From SAR202 cluster bacterium (GTDB lineage: Bacteria > Chloroflexota > Dehalococcoidia > Lucifugimonadales > Lucifugimonadaceae), in the NCBI GenBank assembly GCA_016872495.1, contig VGZT01000016.1, positions 1 to 47,992 on the forward strand: a stretch of 47,992 nucleotides of DNA, written 5' to 3'. Every line of letters begins with the position of its first letter. Within the stretch, counting starts at the first letter, position 1. Below are positions 31,811 through 41,415 of the stretch, in pieces. The notes under the pieces are model-generated. The model was not told where the DNA came from, made no database searches, and saw only the letters and a list, made by a program, of their open reading frames with translations. The translations under genes and the position numbers were made by a program.

Positions 31811-33052
31811 CTACGCCTTGCTCGAGCGGATGACGGTGTCCTTCGCCCGCAGGAAGTCTTTTCTGAGCGCCATCCCGAGTCCCGCGCGGACCGGGGCCCT
31901 GGCGAACCCGTTCTCGATGACGGGCATTGCGTCAACGATGCCCGGATACCAGCCGGTGTTGAAGGCGCGCACGATCTCCTGGATGCGGGCGTTTGGCGCG
32001 TGAACCGCCAGGTGAATGCCGGCCATCAGCGTCACCGGCCCAGTGCAATCATGGGGGGCGACCGGCAGCTTGTATGCGGCCGCCATCGCTGCGATCTTGC
32101 GAGCCTCGGTTAGCCCGCCGCACCACGCGATATCGAACATACAGATGTCGGTGGCGCCCGCCTCGAACATCTCGCGGAAAGACTCCCGCATGGCCACCGT
32201 TTCGCTTGCCGTGACCGGCTGCCTGGCCTTGCGCCTGAAGTCGGCGAGGGCGGCCATGTTGTTCATCGGTATCGGGTCTTCGATCCACATCACCTCGAAC
32301 TCCTCGAGGGACTGTGCGATTCGAATCGCAGTCGGCAGGTTCCACAGGGCGTGCAGCTCGGCCGCGATCTCGATCTTGTTGCCCACGGCCTTTCGAATTT
32401 TCCTGAAGGGCTCGGTCGCTTTCCGGAGGCTGGCGTTCGATAGCCAGTTGCCGCCAGCTTCCTCGTAGAACTGATCGAATGGCCAGATCTTCATCGCCGT
32501 TATGCCTTCGGATAGCAGGCTTTCAGCGAGTTCGTCGGCGCGGGTCAGAAAAGCGTCAAGGTCGTTGTAGGGCCCGTCGGGGTCGCCTTTGACCGGCTTG
32601 CCGGTGTACGGCGCCCTGCGCGCCCCGAACGCCCTGGTCGAGTCCTCGCGCGTCCTCGGCCTGCGAACGGCGTAGTTGTAGTTGGCGCACGTGTTGTAGA
32701 CGCGAATGCTGTCCCGGAACCTGCCCCCCATGGCGGCGTGGATCGGCATGTCGGTCGCCTGGCCAAAGATGTCCCACAGCGCGACGTCGATCGCCGAGAG
32801 GCCGCGTATCTCGGCGTTGCGGGCCATGAAAGAGCGCCCACGCGCGCGCACGGCCTCCCAGTGGGCCTCGATCTGGAGCGGATCACGGCCGATCAGGTAG
32901 GACGCTGCCTCGGTATGGACGAACTCATCGACGGCCGAAACGCCAAAACACGTTTCGCCGAGGCCCGTCAGGCCCTCATCGGTGGTTATCTGGACCCAGA
33001 TGAGCTCGGGAGAATCGGCATTGGTGACGGTCTGGACAGAGGTGATTTTCAA
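31811..33052 (-). CDS. Enolase-superfamily sugar-acid dehydratase (mandelate racemase/galactonate dehydratase-like), copy 1
   Basis: 413 residues from TTG 33052, four bases after the upstream gene; the longer open frame to 33214 lies inside that gene. N-terminal capping domain (LIWVQITTDEGLTGLGE), barrel with Lys motif MKIWPFDQF, metal ligands in AELHALWN (Glu), WIEDPIP (Glu-Asp) and TASETVA (Glu), then DIAWCGGLTEA and APHDCTGP with the acid/base His. Typical reaction: Mg2+-dependent removal of water from an aldonate to a 2-keto-3-deoxy acid; substrate unknown. About half identical by eye to the next gene, so a tandem duplication. Confidence 0.85.
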   Translation of the reverse strand: MKITSVQTVTNADSPELIWVQITTDEGLTGLGETCFGVSAVDEFVHTEAASYLIGRDPLQIEAHWEAVRARGRSFMARNAEIRGLSAIDVALWDIFGQATDMPIHAAMGGRFRDSIRVYNTCANYNYAVRRPRTREDSTRAFGARRAPYTGKPVKGDPDGPYNDLDAFLTRADELAESLLSEGITAMKIWPFDQFYEEAGGNWLSNASLRKATEPFRKIRKAVGNKIEIAAELHALWNLPTAIRIAQSLEEFEVMWIEDPIPMNNMAALADFRRKARQPVTASETVAMRESFREMFEAGATDICMFDIAWCGGLTEARKIAAMAAAYKLPVAPHDCTGPVTLMAGIHLAVHAPNARIQEIVRAFNTGWYPGIVDAMPVIENGFARAPVRAGLGMALRKDFLRAKDTVIRSSKA

Positions 33053-33056
33053 GGGG

Positions 33057-34286
33057 CTATTTCGCACTGACCTGGCTGACCAGGCGCTTGTCCTTGAGGA
33101 AGGACGGCCGGAGTTGCGTGCCAATCCCCGGGCCTTCCGGCGGGTAAGCGAACCCCTTTTCGATACGCGGCAGGTTGGTGACGATGTCCCGGTACCACGT
33201 GGCGTTATAGGCACGCACCGTTTCCTGGACGAACGTGTTCGGCATGTTGAGGCTCAGCTGGACCGAGAACATGAACGTAACCGGGCCGACACAGTCGTGC
33301 GGCGCGGTAGGCAGGTGGTAGGCCTCGGCCATGGTCGAGACCCGCTTCGCCTCCGAGATCCCTCCTACCCACGAGATATCGAACATACATATATCCACGG
33401 CGCGCTTCTCGAACATCTCGCGGAAGTGCCAGCGCGTCGAAACGGTCTCGCTGGCGGTGACCGGATACCGAACCGCCTGGCGGAACTGGGCGAGAGCATC
33501 CACGTTATCCATTGGCACCGGATCCTCGTACCACATCGGCTTGTAGGGCTCGACCGCCCGGGCGATCTGGATGGCCGACGGCAGGTTCCACATGCAGTGC
33601 ATTTCCAGGGCGATCTCGATGCGGTCGCCTACAGCCTTGCGGATCTTCCGGAACGGCTCCACGCCGCGGTCGATGTCCTCCGGGTGAATCGACTGGCCAT
33701 TCGTCTTGCCGACGAACTGATCGAACGGCCAGATCTTCATTGCGGTAAAGCCTTCATCGAGCAACGACTCTGCGAGCTTGCCAGCATCGGTCATGAACGC
33801 GTGCTGATCTTCGTAGGGTTGTTCTGGCCGGTGATCAACCTCGCCCGGCGTCAGGAACCCCGGCCGCTTGACCCCGTAGGAGTAGCCCGCGCAGGTGTTG
33901 TAGACGCGAATGCGATCCCGGGACAGGCCGCCAAGCACCTGGTAAAGCGGTTCACCGGTCCGCTGGGCGAACAGGTCCCAGAGCGCCATGTCCAGCGCGG
34001 ACACCCCGCGGATCTCCGCCCCACGTGCGCGGGTCGTGATCGCGCCGAGGCGGTTCAGTTCTTTCCAGTGCTGGTCCAGCCGGCCGGCGTCGGCGCCGAT
34101 GAGGTACGGGGCAGCCTCGCTGTGAATCCAGTTCGCCACCACTTCCGGTCCGAAGGACGTCTCTCCGAGCCCCACGAGGCCGTGATCGTCGTGTACCTGG
34201 ACGAACAGTACCTTCGGGTACTCGGGATGTATCAGGGTCTCAACCTTCGTGATCTGGCGTTGTTGTTTACGGTTGGCTCGGGGCAT
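33057..34286 (-). CDS. Enolase-superfamily sugar-acid dehydratase (mandelate racemase/galactonate dehydratase-like), copy 2
   Basis: 409 residues from ATG 34286 (GAGAGGCG upstream); first gene of the operon. Same plan as its neighbour: VQVHDDHGLVGLGE, MKIWPFDQF, metal ligands in ALEMHCMWN, WYEDPVP and TASETVS, and APHDCVGP for the His. The two copies differ most in the loop near 150-180, the region that shapes the substrate pocket, so they may act on different acids. Divergent from the CehA-like gene; the 213 bases between them hold no recognised site. Confidence 0.86.
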   Translation of the reverse strand: MPRANRKQQRQITKVETLIHPEYPKVLFVQVHDDHGLVGLGETSFGPEVVANWIHSEAAPYLIGADAGRLDQHWKELNRLGAITTRARGAEIRGVSALDMALWDLFAQRTGEPLYQVLGGLSRDRIRVYNTCAGYSYGVKRPGFLTPGEVDHRPEQPYEDQHAFMTDAGKLAESLLDEGFTAMKIWPFDQFVGKTNGQSIHPEDIDRGVEPFRKIRKAVGDRIEIALEMHCMWNLPSAIQIARAVEPYKPMWYEDPVPMDNVDALAQFRQAVRYPVTASETVSTRWHFREMFEKRAVDICMFDISWVGGISEAKRVSTMAEAYHLPTAPHDCVGPVTFMFSVQLSLNMPNTFVQETVRAYNATWYRDIVTNLPRIEKGFAYPPEGPGIGTQLRPSFLKDKRLVSQVSAK

Positions 34287-34499
34287 CAGCTTCGCCTCTC
34301 GTTGCTGGGTGGAAATCAAGTGGTCGGCCGGCCAACAAGGGCACCGGCTGCCGTTCGAAAGCTTCAGAGTGCGGGACGCATGGTACATCGGGCAGGTCTA
34401 CCGTCGGCTAGAATCCCGCAGCCGGCGTGTGAGGCCATTACGTTCGGCTTCACCGGCGGTTCGCGACGGCGAAGCATATTCGAGGGCTCGGGAGAACAC

Positions 34500-35984
34500 A
34501 TGGGGAAGCTGAGCGGCCGAATCATTGATGCCGCGACGGGCGATCAGATCGAGGCGCGAGTACAGGTCCTGGGTCCCAGCGGCAACACGCTCGCACCGGA
34601 CGATGCCATGTGGAAGGTCGGCCCGGGCGAACCCTTCTTCTACTCGGACGGCACATTCGCCCTGGACATCCCCCGGGGACTCGTACGAGTGCTTGTCGAG
34701 CGCGGGACCGAGTACGTCCCGTGGCAGCACGATATCGAAGCCACCAGGTCGGGTGCGATTGCGATCGATGTCCCTCTTCGGAGGTGGGGCGACCTCCCCG
34801 AGCGTGGCTGGCACCCCGGAAACACGCACCTCCATTACGACGAGAAGGAGAAGGACCCGGATCGCAGGCTGCGCTACGACTCGCGTGTTGAAGGTCTCCG
34901 CATGACAGCGGTCAGCATCCTTAAGCGCTGGGAGCTCCTGTACGCGACCAACAAGTACCCGCCCGGGGTCCTGACCGAGTACACGGACAGCCATCACTAC
35001 GTGCAATCCGGTGAGGAGACACGGCACAACGCGGGCGGAACCCACACACCGGGCTACGGTCACGTGATGTTGCTGAACATCCGGAACGCGGTTGAGCCGA
35101 TCAGCCGCGGCCTGCTGGTCGACGCCTTCGATCCCGACTATCCGCCGCTCAGCTACGCATGTGACGACGCCCGACGCCAGGGAGGCCTCGTGATCTGGTG
35201 CCACAACGGACAGGGCATGGAGGCCCCGGTTGCCGCAGCCCTCGGCAAGGTCGACGCGATGAACCTGTTTGACCCGTACTGGAGCGATGTCGAGTACGAC
35301 CTCTGGTACCACATGCTCAACTGTGGGATTCGATTGCCGGCGTCGACCGGCTCGGACTGGTTCATCTGCTCGGCGAACCGCGTCTACTCTCAAAGTGGCA
35401 AGCAGTTTGCGTATGAAAGCTGGCTGACGGGAATCCGGAAGGGCGCTACGTTCATCACGAATGGACCGGCAGTCTACCTGGACGTGGACGGCCAGGGACC
35501 GGGCGCACAGGTACACGTGAAGGGTGGTTCGGCCGAGGTCGAGGTTGGCTGGCAGTCCCACTATCCGATCGAACGAGTGGAAGTGGTCGTCAACGGCCAG
35601 GTCGCCGCTGCGCGCGTCCTTTCGCATGGGCTCCAGATGGACGGAGAAGCGCGCACCGGGACCTTCCGGGTCGCGCTTCCGATCAAGCACGACGGCTGGA
35701 TAGCCGCGCGCGTTTCGAGCAGTTCCCGCGATAGCTTCAACCAGGCGATCTGGGCCCACACCAGTCCGATCTACCTCAAAGCAGGGGGACGTCCGGGGCC
35801 GGGTTCGGCCGTCTCGGCAAAGTTTTTTGTCGACAAGATCGACGAAGCGCTCGCCTGGACCGGAAGCGGAGCGAAGTTCTACACGGACGCGCAGAGGAAG
35901 GAAGTCCAGGATCTGTTCCGCGCCGGCGCTGACTTCTACCGGAAGCTTGCTCGCCAGGGGAGGGTCTCGGCCAGGGGCGCCTAG
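34500..35984 (+). CDS. CehA/McbA-family metallohydrolase (PHP-like)
   Basis: 494 residues from ATG 34500 (GGGAG six bases upstream). A much longer frame is open upstream, but it is antisense to the two dehydratase genes and is not coding. A carboxypeptidase-regulatory-like beta domain (about 1-95) precedes the metal-dependent PHP-type domain: HPGNTHLHYDEKEKDPD for the first metal site, TDSHHY, VIWCHNGQG, ASTGSDWF. A beta domain with YPIERVEVVVNG follows. Members cleave carbamate or phosphoester bonds, but most are uncharacterised. Confidence 0.78.
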   Translation: MGKLSGRIIDAATGDQIEARVQVLGPSGNTLAPDDAMWKVGPGEPFFYSDGTFALDIPRGLVRVLVERGTEYVPWQHDIEATRSGAIAIDVPLRRWGDLPERGWHPGNTHLHYDEKEKDPDRRLRYDSRVEGLRMTAVSILKRWELLYATNKYPPGVLTEYTDSHHYVQSGEETRHNAGGTHTPGYGHVMLLNIRNAVEPISRGLLVDAFDPDYPPLSYACDDARRQGGLVIWCHNGQGMEAPVAAALGKVDAMNLFDPYWSDVEYDLWYHMLNCGIRLPASTGSDWFICSANRVYSQSGKQFAYESWLTGIRKGATFITNGPAVYLDVDGQGPGAQVHVKGGSAEVEVGWQSHYPIERVEVVVNGQVAAARVLSHGLQMDGEARTGTFRVALPIKHDGWIAARVSSSSRDSFNQAIWAHTSPIYLKAGGRPGPGSAVSAKFFVDKIDEALAWTGSGAKFYTDAQRKEVQDLFRAGADFYRKLARQGRVSARGA

Positions 35985-36041
35985 ATTTCCGGCCCTGGCT
36001 CCTGGTCCAGCCTCCCGGGAACTGGCGCCTTGCCCCCGTGG

Positions 36042-37559
36042 CTAGGGATAGCGCGCGTAGGTCTCGAATGGAAACAGCGGCCGCCTGCGATGTCGATAGT
36101 TGAAGGAATTCAGGTCGGCCGACGTCGCACCCCCGGTGTTTACGAGCAGCATCTCGGCCGCGATCGGCTGGTAGGCGGGCCGGGGCGACACCACGCCCTT
36201 GGCGACTACGATCCGGTATTCCTCGGGGATGATGCCAACGCTGTTGAACTGCTTGCGGCTCATGTTGCCGACACGTGTCGACACCAGGAGAAGCGTGTGA
36301 TCATCACTGGTCTCTAGCACGGCGCAGAGACCGTTGTCGAAGTAGCGCCAGCCGGCATGGACCGGCGAGCGGTCCTCGAACTTGCCATCGGAGATCGTCT
36401 TCACGACGCCCGTTACGTTCACTGGCTCACCGTGCCGCCGGTCCGTCTTGCCACCTACCTCCAGCGTGATCTCGGCGCCGACTCCGGCCGACACGCACCG
36501 CGCCACGGCCTCGGGGTCTCGCAGCGTTTGGACGAGGCCTTTGGCACCCAGCTTTCGCGCCTCGGCAAGGATCAGTGTCGAGTCGCCGGCGCTACCCGCG
36601 CCAATGTTGTCGCCGACATCAAGCATCACCGTCGGCCCAGTCGCCGCCTTCATCGCACGGTACACCGCCTGCCGGACCGACAGCGCTGGCGCCGTGGCCA
36701 GGTCGCTTCGGCGTTCCCACGCGCGCTGGGCCATCCAGCGGGCGGCGTCGGCGGCCGCCTGCACATCACCGTCGGCCACCGCGTAGAACGCTGCACCCAT
36801 TTCGGGGACGTCCGCCCACGGGTAACCCTCCCCCATGCTTGCGTGCAGGATCTTGGGCCGCCTTGCGGCGTCTTCCACGTCCCGGATCACGCTAAGCATT
36901 GGCTCCTCGCGCGTGTCCTGGCAGAGGATTCCGATGACCATGGGGGGCATCTCGAGCGCGGCGACGGGCCGGATTTCACCGCGCACGGTTCGTAGCAGCA
37001 GGTCGCACGCCTCTACGGCACGTTCCCTGGCGTCCATGTGGGGATTTGTGCGGTACACGACCAGGGCATCGGTATGCGTGACCATCTTCTGCGAGATGTT
37101 GGCATGCAGGTCCAGGGTCATGACGATCGGCACATTGGGGCCGACCACGGCCCGGGTGCGTGCGGCGATCTCTCCGTCCATGTCGCGGAAGACATCCGAG
37201 ACCGCGGCGCCCATCTGATTCAGCAGCACACCGTCCCACGGCCCCTGATCCTGCAGCATGAACATCATCTCGCCGGCAAGGAGATCGAACGCGTCGCGGT
37301 CTATCGTTCCCGAGGGGTCTGTGGCGGCGAAGAAGAGCGGGACCAGGTCGAAGTCGTAGCGGTCCGCGGCGGCGAAGTAGCCGGCAAACGTAGTTGACGC
37401 TTCGCGATGCATCTCGGCGATCTTCTCGCCGCGCTGGATACCCTCGCGCTGAAGCCCTGACGACTTGAACGATTCAAGGGTGGTCGCGAACGAGGAGAAA
37501 GTGTTCGTCTCGTGATGCAGGCCAAGGGCGGCAATGCGCGGTCGCCGGTTTGAGCTCAT
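36042..37559 (-). CDS. M81-family metallopeptidase, MlrC-like
   Basis: 505 residues from ATG 37559 (TTG 37565 possible). The opening IAALGLHHETNTFS is the family hallmark (His/Glu zinc site), followed by GEMMFMLQDQGPWDGVLLNQMGA, TLDLHANIS with the second His, and LDVGDNIGAGSAGDST. Named after microcystinase C, the family mostly has unknown substrates; many members sit beside amidases and transporters. Last gene of a minus-strand set with two 2-hydroxyacid dehydrogenases. Confidence 0.85.
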   Translation of the reverse strand: MSSNRRPRIAALGLHHETNTFSSFATTLESFKSSGLQREGIQRGEKIAEMHREASTTFAGYFAAADRYDFDLVPLFFAATDPSGTIDRDAFDLLAGEMMFMLQDQGPWDGVLLNQMGAAVSDVFRDMDGEIAARTRAVVGPNVPIVMTLDLHANISQKMVTHTDALVVYRTNPHMDARERAVEACDLLLRTVRGEIRPVAALEMPPMVIGILCQDTREEPMLSVIRDVEDAARRPKILHASMGEGYPWADVPEMGAAFYAVADGDVQAAADAARWMAQRAWERRSDLATAPALSVRQAVYRAMKAATGPTVMLDVGDNIGAGSAGDSTLILAEARKLGAKGLVQTLRDPEAVARCVSAGVGAEITLEVGGKTDRRHGEPVNVTGVVKTISDGKFEDRSPVHAGWRYFDNGLCAVLETSDDHTLLLVSTRVGNMSRKQFNSVGIIPEEYRIVVAKGVVSPRPAYQPIAAEMLLVNTGGATSADLNSFNYRHRRRPLFPFETYARYP

Positions 37560-37593
37560 GCGCAAATGCTACGCCGCGCGCACGGCACCGCGT

Positions 37594-38046
37594 CTAGGAC
37601 TGACTGGGCGCAGCCTCGTTTGGTCTTTCAGGAACTCCGCCGGCTGCCGAAGCCCGCGTCCCGAAGGCAGACAACAGCGCTGCAATCGCCATCAGGGTCA
37701 GCAATGAGTCCGACAGGACTCCCGGTCGACCCAGCGGCGCCCAGGAGTCCAGAAACGACAGGGGAGAGCCGTCCCCCTGGCGCTCGGCGCCACCCAGGAA
37801 TCCGTACGTTCCGAAGAAGAGAGCTGTAATTCCCAAGAGCACCACGACCCACTTGAGGGCTCCGGGGCGGCGGCGCATCAAGAGGGGCAGTGCCAGGATG
37901 GCTAGCCCTGCGAGCGACTGACCGGTGTTCTGCCAGAAGGTGAAGGTGTCGGCCGCCAGACCGGCGGCCGACACCACGAACCCGATCACGCTCAGGCCCA
38001 CCAGCGCGGCGCCGGTGGTGAGTAGAAAACGAGCGGGGGTTACCAG
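37594..38046 (-). CDS. Small membrane protein of unknown function
   Basis: About 150 residues with three to four hydrophobic helices (FLLTTGAALVGLSVIGFVV; SLAGLAILALPLLM; WVVVLLGITALFFGTYGFL; LLTLMAIAALLSAF). Start is uncertain: no ATG/GTG/TTG exists at the expected place; CTG 38046, just past the stop of the upstream gene, is taken provisionally, a GTG some 16 codons later is the alternative. No domain recognised. Confidence 0.55.
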   Translation of the reverse strand: MVTPARFLLTTGAALVGLSVIGFVVSAAGLAADTFTFWQNTGQSLAGLAILALPLLMRRRPGALKWVVVLLGITALFFGTYGFLGGAERQGDGSPLSFLDSWAPLGRPGVLSDSLLTLMAIAALLSAFGTRASAAGGVPERPNEAAPSQS

Positions 38047-38051
38047 GCTGT

Positions 38052-39062
38052 CTACGCCGACGATTTCGCCGTGCGCCGCATCGGAATCAAGGCGCGCACT
38101 TCTGCGTTCTGCCCCGCCAGAGGCCAATCGCCCTTCAGGACCGCCTTGACCTGCTGGGCCGCCCGGCTGCGGCTCAGCACAACGGACCGCACCGACGATC
38201 CAGCCACGTGCGGCGCCACGATCACATTGTCCAACTTGAAGATCGGGTTGTTGGGGTCGGTCGGTTCCTTTTCGAAGACGTCGAGGCCGGCGGCCGCGAA
38301 CCACTTCTCCTTCAGGGCCTTGATGAGGTCCGGTTCATTGACGACCGAACCGCGGCACACGTTGATGAAGAAGGCGGACTTCTTCATTAGCTTGAACTGC
38401 TCGGCACCGATCATGTGGTAGGTCTCCTTGTTCAGGGGCACGACCACCACGACGTAGTCGGAACGGCTGAAGATGTCGTTCTTGTGACCGACCTGCTCGA
38501 CGCCGTACTCCTTGATGATCCACGGTGGGATATAGGGGTCGTAGACGAGCGTCTTCATCCGCCAGCCGCCCATCTTTCGAGCGACCGCCCTTCCGATGTT
38601 CCCGAAGCCGATGATCCCAAGCGTTTCCTCGTCGATCGTTCCCTTGGGGCGGTAGGGGCCAGCGTCCCACGTTCCGGCCTTCAGCCGCGTGTTCAGCCAC
38701 GGTATCTGCCGGTTGAGCGCCAGGAGGAACGCCACCGCCTGGTTGGACACTTCTTCAGCGCACATGCCAGCCGCGTTTGTGACGATGATGCCCTTCTTGG
38801 TGCACGCGTCTACGTCGATGTGGTTGAAGCCATGCGAGTACACCGCCAGCACCTGGCACTTGTCGGCGACATTGATCACCCGGTCGTTCTGCCAGAAACC
38901 GCCGCCCATGATCGCGTCGGCATCCTTGACGATCTCCATCGCCTCACCCTCGCTCTTTGGATCGGCCTGGACGATCTCGACGTCAAGGCCCTCGAGCTCG
39001 GCGCGTTCCTGGGTCATCGGGTCATTACTGTGTCCGAATACGACGACCTTGAATTTGGCCAT
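38052..39062 (-). CDS. D-isomer-specific 2-hydroxyacid dehydrogenase, copy 1
   Basis: 336 residues. NAD-binding motif GIIGFGNIG, catalytic Arg in NVCRGSVVNE, Glu in FEKEPTDP, and His in VAPHVAGSS are all present, so an active NAD(P)-dependent reductase/dehydrogenase of 2-keto/2-hydroxy acids is expected. C-terminal 25 residues extend past the usual end and overlap nothing. Probably co-transcribed with the second copy upstream (39148-40116); the two share the fold but differ widely in sequence. Confidence 0.87.
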   Translation of the reverse strand: MAKFKVVVFGHSNDPMTQERAELEGLDVEIVQADPKSEGEAMEIVKDADAIMGGGFWQNDRVINVADKCQVLAVYSHGFNHIDVDACTKKGIIVTNAAGMCAEEVSNQAVAFLLALNRQIPWLNTRLKAGTWDAGPYRPKGTIDEETLGIIGFGNIGRAVARKMGGWRMKTLVYDPYIPPWIIKEYGVEQVGHKNDIFSRSDYVVVVVPLNKETYHMIGAEQFKLMKKSAFFINVCRGSVVNEPDLIKALKEKWFAAAGLDVFEKEPTDPNNPIFKLDNVIVAPHVAGSSVRSVVLSRSRAAQQVKAVLKGDWPLAGQNAEVRALIPMRRTAKSSA

Positions 39063-39147
39063 TGATTTCTATTCCCCTTGAAGCCACGATCGAATCAGCA
39101 AGGCGAGAGTGTACACGCGGAATCACGCGCCCGGTCCGCCCGAAGGA

Positions 39148-40116
39148 TCAGGACGGGGTCACGATGTTGAGGGCCGGCCTGCCAGACAGGACACGCTGCA
39201 TGTTGTCGAACGAGAACCTGGCGCGGCGCGGGTAGCTTTCAGCCGTCTTCCCGGCGGCATGGGGCGCCACAACCACGTTTTCGAGCTTCAGGATCGGGTT
39301 GTCTTTGAGGACTGGCTCGATCTCGAAGACATCGAGCCCGGCGCCCCAGATACGCCCGGCGACCAGGGCGTCGTGCAGGGCCGCTTCGTCGACAACCGGG
39401 CCGCGGCAGGTGTTGATCAGGATCGCGCTCGGTTTCATGAGCCCCAGTTCGCGCTTGCCTATCATGTGCCTTGTCCGACTCGTCAGTGGCACGTGCAGGG
39501 TCACGATATCGGACTGCTCAAGCAGCTCGTCCAGACCCGTCCTGGTAGCGCCGGTCCGTTTCTCGATTTCAGGCTTCGCCACGACGTCGTAGTAAAGGAG
39601 CTTCGGGTCGAACCCGCGCAGCAGCTTTGCGACGGTTCCTCCGATATTCCCGAGGCCAACGATGCCGACGGTCTTGTTGAGGACCTCGAACGAATTCGTG
39701 CCGCTGGAGTTGTCCGTGAGCCATTGCCCGTTTCGAGTTTCGTTGTCGATCCGGATCAAGTGCCGGTAGACCGACAACATTAGAGTCACCGCCAGTTCGG
39801 CGACGCCTTCCGCGTTAGTGCCGCTGGCGTTGGCGACCGGGATTCCGAGTTCGCCGGCAAGTGCCACGTTGATGTTGTCGTACCCCGCCGACGACAGTTG
39901 CAAGAGTTTCACCTTCTTGCCGGCCCGCAGCACCGCATCCGACGGTTTGCCGCCATACAGCCAGATGAAGTCGGCATCAGCAACCAGCTTCAGTTGCTCC
40001 CCTTCCGGAGTTATCGCCGGGTCAACGAGCACGACGTTCCAGCCGGCTGGCGCCTGCTGGATCATCACTTCCGTCGTCGGATTGGAGCGACCCGCGTAGA
40101 ACAGTACTTTCGGCAT
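39148..40116 (-). CDS. D-isomer-specific 2-hydroxyacid dehydrogenase, copy 2
   Basis: 322 residues. Same active-site set: GIVGLGNIGG, NTCRGPVVDE (Arg), FEIEPVLKD (Glu), VAPHAAGKT (His). First gene of the minus-strand group. Together with the L-type Ldh_2 enzyme at 43124 it suggests interconversion of 2-hydroxy acids and keto acids produced by the dehydratases. Confidence 0.88.
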   Translation of the reverse strand: MPKVLFYAGRSNPTTEVMIQQAPAGWNVVLVDPAITPEGEQLKLVADADFIWLYGGKPSDAVLRAGKKVKLLQLSSAGYDNINVALAGELGIPVANASGTNAEGVAELAVTLMLSVYRHLIRIDNETRNGQWLTDNSSGTNSFEVLNKTVGIVGLGNIGGTVAKLLRGFDPKLLYYDVVAKPEIEKRTGATRTGLDELLEQSDIVTLHVPLTSRTRHMIGKRELGLMKPSAILINTCRGPVVDEAALHDALVAGRIWGAGLDVFEIEPVLKDNPILKLENVVVAPHAAGKTAESYPRRARFSFDNMQRVLSGRPALNIVTPS

Positions 40117-40247
40117 TGCTTGCCCCTGTCGATGCGGCCTCGGCGGATTGTAACGGAGGCCGATCGTGCACTCCGATGTTTGTTAGGTTTTAGGTTGCAA
40201 CGAAATGGATGACGCTCTGCCTGGCAGGCGAGCCAGAAGGATGGCAC

Positions 40248-41348
40248 ATGGGGGACGACCGTCGGCTAGAGAAGTCCGCAATAATGGCTTTGGAGGCGCT
40301 TTGCCAGATCCCGTCGGCGCCCTACTACGAGGAGCGCGGCGCCCAGTGGGTGAGCGACTTCTGCAAGAAGGCGGGACTCGGAGTCAAGCGCGACAAGTAC
40401 GGAAACGTTCTGGTGACCCGACCCGGTACCGATCCCGCGGCGCCTGGAATCGCATTTGTCGCGCACCTCGACCACCCGGGCTTCGAGGCCCTGAAACTGG
40501 AGGGCGACCGGATCGTTGGGGAGTTAAGGGGTGGCTTGAACGACGCTGCCTGCTCGGCGGGCACACGCGTCCAGTTCGTCACGAATGACGGGACCCGGTT
40601 CCCGGGCGAGATAACCGAGAGCACAGGCACCGGCAGGAAGAAAACGCTGAAATTTCGCGCGGAGCAGGCGGCGAGGGCGAGCCTGCCCTGTGGGGTGGTC
40701 CTGGACCTGGTCGACTTCCAGCTCGATGGGACGACGATAAGGGCACGGGCACTGGACGACCTGGCAGGCTGCGCGGCGATCGCGACCCTGCTCGTTGATG
40801 CGGGCAAATCACAGATACCGGGGGCGGTTTACGGTCTCTTCACGAGGGCCGAAGAGGTGGGACTGGAAGGCGCCCGGCTGGCCGCCAGCGAACACCTGAT
40901 CCCGGAAGGCACGACGATCGTATCGGTGGAGTCGAGCAAGGCGCTCCCCGGCGCCGAGATCGGTGGCGGTCCGGTGATCAGGGTCGGCGACTACCTCGCC
41001 ACGTTCGATCGGAACGCCGAAGCCTGTCTGGGCACTGCCGCAGCCGAATTGAGGTCCAGAGATCCGGAGTTCAGGTTTCAGCGCCAGTTGATGAGCGGCG
41101 GAGTTTGCGAAGCGAGCGCGTTCGCGGCCTGGGGCTACGCGGTGACGGGCGTGGCGTTCCCGCTCGGCAACTACCACAACAACACCGCCGACGGAGGGGT
41201 GGCCGAGGAATACATTCACGCTCGCGACTACCTGGACGGGGTTCGCCTGCTGGCGGCCGCGGCGCAGAAGTCGGGCGCGCAGCCGCGCCCGGCGATCGTC
41301 ACGAGATTTGCGACCTTGCCCGACGGGCACGACCGGCTCCGGACTTAG
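40248..41348 (+). CDS. M42/M20-like metallo-aminopeptidase
   Basis: 366 residues from ATG 40248 (AGAAGG upstream); an in-frame ATG at 40209 is less likely. Metal and catalytic residues by position: VAHLDHPGF (first His/Asp), ALDDLAGC (bridging Asp), FTRAEEVGLEGA (Glu pair), SVESSKALPGAE, and NYHNNTADGG (last His). A beta insertion at about 85-150 matches the M42 lid domain. Would cleave short peptides or similar amides. First gene of the plus-strand catabolic group. Confidence 0.8.
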   Translation: MGDDRRLEKSAIMALEALCQIPSAPYYEERGAQWVSDFCKKAGLGVKRDKYGNVLVTRPGTDPAAPGIAFVAHLDHPGFEALKLEGDRIVGELRGGLNDAACSAGTRVQFVTNDGTRFPGEITESTGTGRKKTLKFRAEQAARASLPCGVVLDLVDFQLDGTTIRARALDDLAGCAAIATLLVDAGKSQIPGAVYGLFTRAEEVGLEGARLAASEHLIPEGTTIVSVESSKALPGAEIGGGPVIRVGDYLATFDRNAEACLGTAAAELRSRDPEFRFQRQLMSGGVCEASAFAAWGYAVTGVAFPLGNYHNNTADGGVAEEYIHARDYLDGVRLLAAAAQKSGAQPRPAIVTRFATLPDGHDRLRT

Positions 41349-41415
41349 GCGCGACGAGAGGTCGGCCTACAATGCCACCGTTATTCAGGTCTTCACCGGG
41401 AACTTAGGAGCAGAC

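Noticed and set aside
32982-34499. Very long plus-strand open frame (to 35984, 1000 codons)
   Set aside because: The first 1.5 kb are antisense to two well-supported dehydratase genes; only the part from ATG 34500, with its own ribosome-binding site and domain match, is a gene.
34398-35759. 453-codon minus-strand frame opposite the CehA-like gene
   Set aside because: Antisense shadow; no domain pattern.
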